Assembly: GCA_015183035.1 (NCBI GenBank) | Contig: JACZZP010000012.1 | Span: forward strand, 2,294,001 to 2,358,000 | Direction: 5' to 3' | Length of the DNA stretch: 64,000 nt | Source: Meloidogyne chitwoodi | Lineage: Eukaryota; Nematoda; Chromadorea; Rhabditida; Meloidogynidae | Shown here: piece by piece, positions 63,701 to 64,000 of the stretch | How the letters are laid out: each line of letters begins with the position of its first letter | Numbering within the stretch: position 1 is the first letter of the stretch | Translations under genes and position numbers: made by a program | Notes under the pieces: generated by a model | Databases searched by the model: none | What the model was told of the DNA's origin: nothing | Seen by the model: the letters and a program-made list of their open reading frames with translations, nothing else

Positions 63701-64000
63701 TTTCTATATGATTCATATATCATTCGAAAGAGCTTTGAAAGCTGAATCGAATGAGCTATGAAATTCAAAAATCGTATGACTAGTTTTTGAGAACCAAGTC
63801 CATGAACATTGGAATTTTTTGGGGGAAGGAATATTTAAAACTTCGATAAAAAAATTTCCTCCGAATCATATTCGCTGTAATTTGTATCATTTGTAGAGCT
63901 CGAAAAACTGAATCGAATGAGCTATGATAGACCACCTAAATAAGAAGGCTTTGAGAGATATGATTTTTTGAAGAAAAATTTGGGGGAGGAATATTTTTGA
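51759..64000 (+). repeat. Higher-order satellite array, 1026-bp and 1365-bp units
   Basis: Units begin at a TCATTCGAAAGAGCTTTGAA hairpin at 51759, 52782, 53808, 54834, 55860, 56886, 57912, 58938, 59964, 61329, 62694 and 63720 (partial). The first unit is 1023 bp, the others 1026 bp, except two of 1365 bp (59964 and 61329). Within a 1026-bp unit hairpins lie at offsets of about 0, 165, 326-330 and 842-846 (the last only half preserved). A hairpin-less segment of about 390 bp sits in between. 1026 is close to six monomers of 171 bp. Units are virtually identical to each other, so the array is strongly homogenised. It continues past the window end. All short ORFs in it are repeat by-products. 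Confidence 0.97.
59964..62693 (+). repeat. Two 8-mer (1365-bp) variant units within the array
   Basis: Each variant carries 339 extra bases after its first hairpin, holding two more monomers with hairpins at 60133 and 60301 (first unit) and correspondingly in the second, spaced 168-169 nt. They also share diagnostic changes, such as GACCTCC for GACCACC near 60514 and CTCGGAAGC for CTCCGAATC near 60441. So 1365 bp is an 8-mer version of the 6-mer unit, itself duplicated once. Confidence 0.92.

Noticed and set aside
51759..64000. CRISPR-like regular array
   Set aside because: Unit length is 1026-1365 bp without unique spacers, and the genome is eukaryotic. It is a satellite.

Overview
This is a eukaryotic, AT-rich, intron-dense window, and it reads as a nematode genome. 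Introns are mostly 40-100 nt with T-rich tracts ending in TTTTAG or TTTCAG. Intergenic gaps are short, and some same-strand genes sit 110-270 nt apart as in nematode operons. The recognisable genes have close nematode relatives (mig-10, glr-1, mpk-1, lin-39, mxl-1, dhs-28). Base composition and heavy fold-back repeat content suggest a tylenchid, possibly a Meloidogyne-like plant parasite, but species and genus are inference.

Layout. 1-2.4 kb: decayed, partly duplicated Bud32/TP53RK kinase sequence with a tRNA-like element. 2.5-3.6 kb: fold-back and AT-rich tandem repeats. 3.8-9.0 kb, possibly to 10.7 kb (minus): mig-10/RIAM/lamellipodin, with two large fold-back elements in its introns. 9-16.3 kb: gene-poor, with two Merlin-like DNA transposons (perfect 8-bp target duplications), one carrying a transposase zinc-ribbon fragment. 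16.5-17.9 kb (plus): N-myristoyltransferase. 18.0-23.0 kb (minus): AMPA/kainate-class glutamate receptor (glr-1-like). 23.8-25.3 kb (minus): WDR55-like. 25.5-27.1 kb (plus): ZNHIT2-like then mitochondrial ribosomal protein L21, probably an operon and divergent from wdr55. 27.3-29.0 kb (minus): ERK MAP kinase. 30.2-31.7 kb (plus): T-box factor. 32.9-35.9 kb (minus): Hox gene (lin-39 type). 36.6-37.5 kb (plus): unknown small gene. 37.9-39.3 kb (minus): a small unknown gene and a MAX-like bHLH-zip gene. 40.7-47.2 kb (plus): EXOC7/Exo70, NDUFA7 and a peroxisomal dhs-28/HSD17B4-like dehydrogenase, possibly an operon. 47.5-49.1 kb (minus): unrecognised low-complexity protein. 50.7-64.0 kb: a large satellite array running off the window end.

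The genes are ordinary housekeeping, signalling and developmental genes with no common pathway. Ras-MAPK signalling (mpk-1) and the Hox gene lin-39 act together in C. elegans vulval development, and mig-10 and glr-1 are neuronal there, but I see no sign that proximity here is functional.

The most striking non-genic signal is a 35-nt hairpin module with outer stems TCATTCGA/TCGAATGA. It recurs with constant length in the satellite monomers (about 168 nt each, organised as 6-mer units of 1026 bp and 8-mer units of 1365 bp), in opposite orientation in a smaller array at the satellite edge, and inside the fold-back elements of mig-10 introns. Several copies differ by changes that preserve base pairing.
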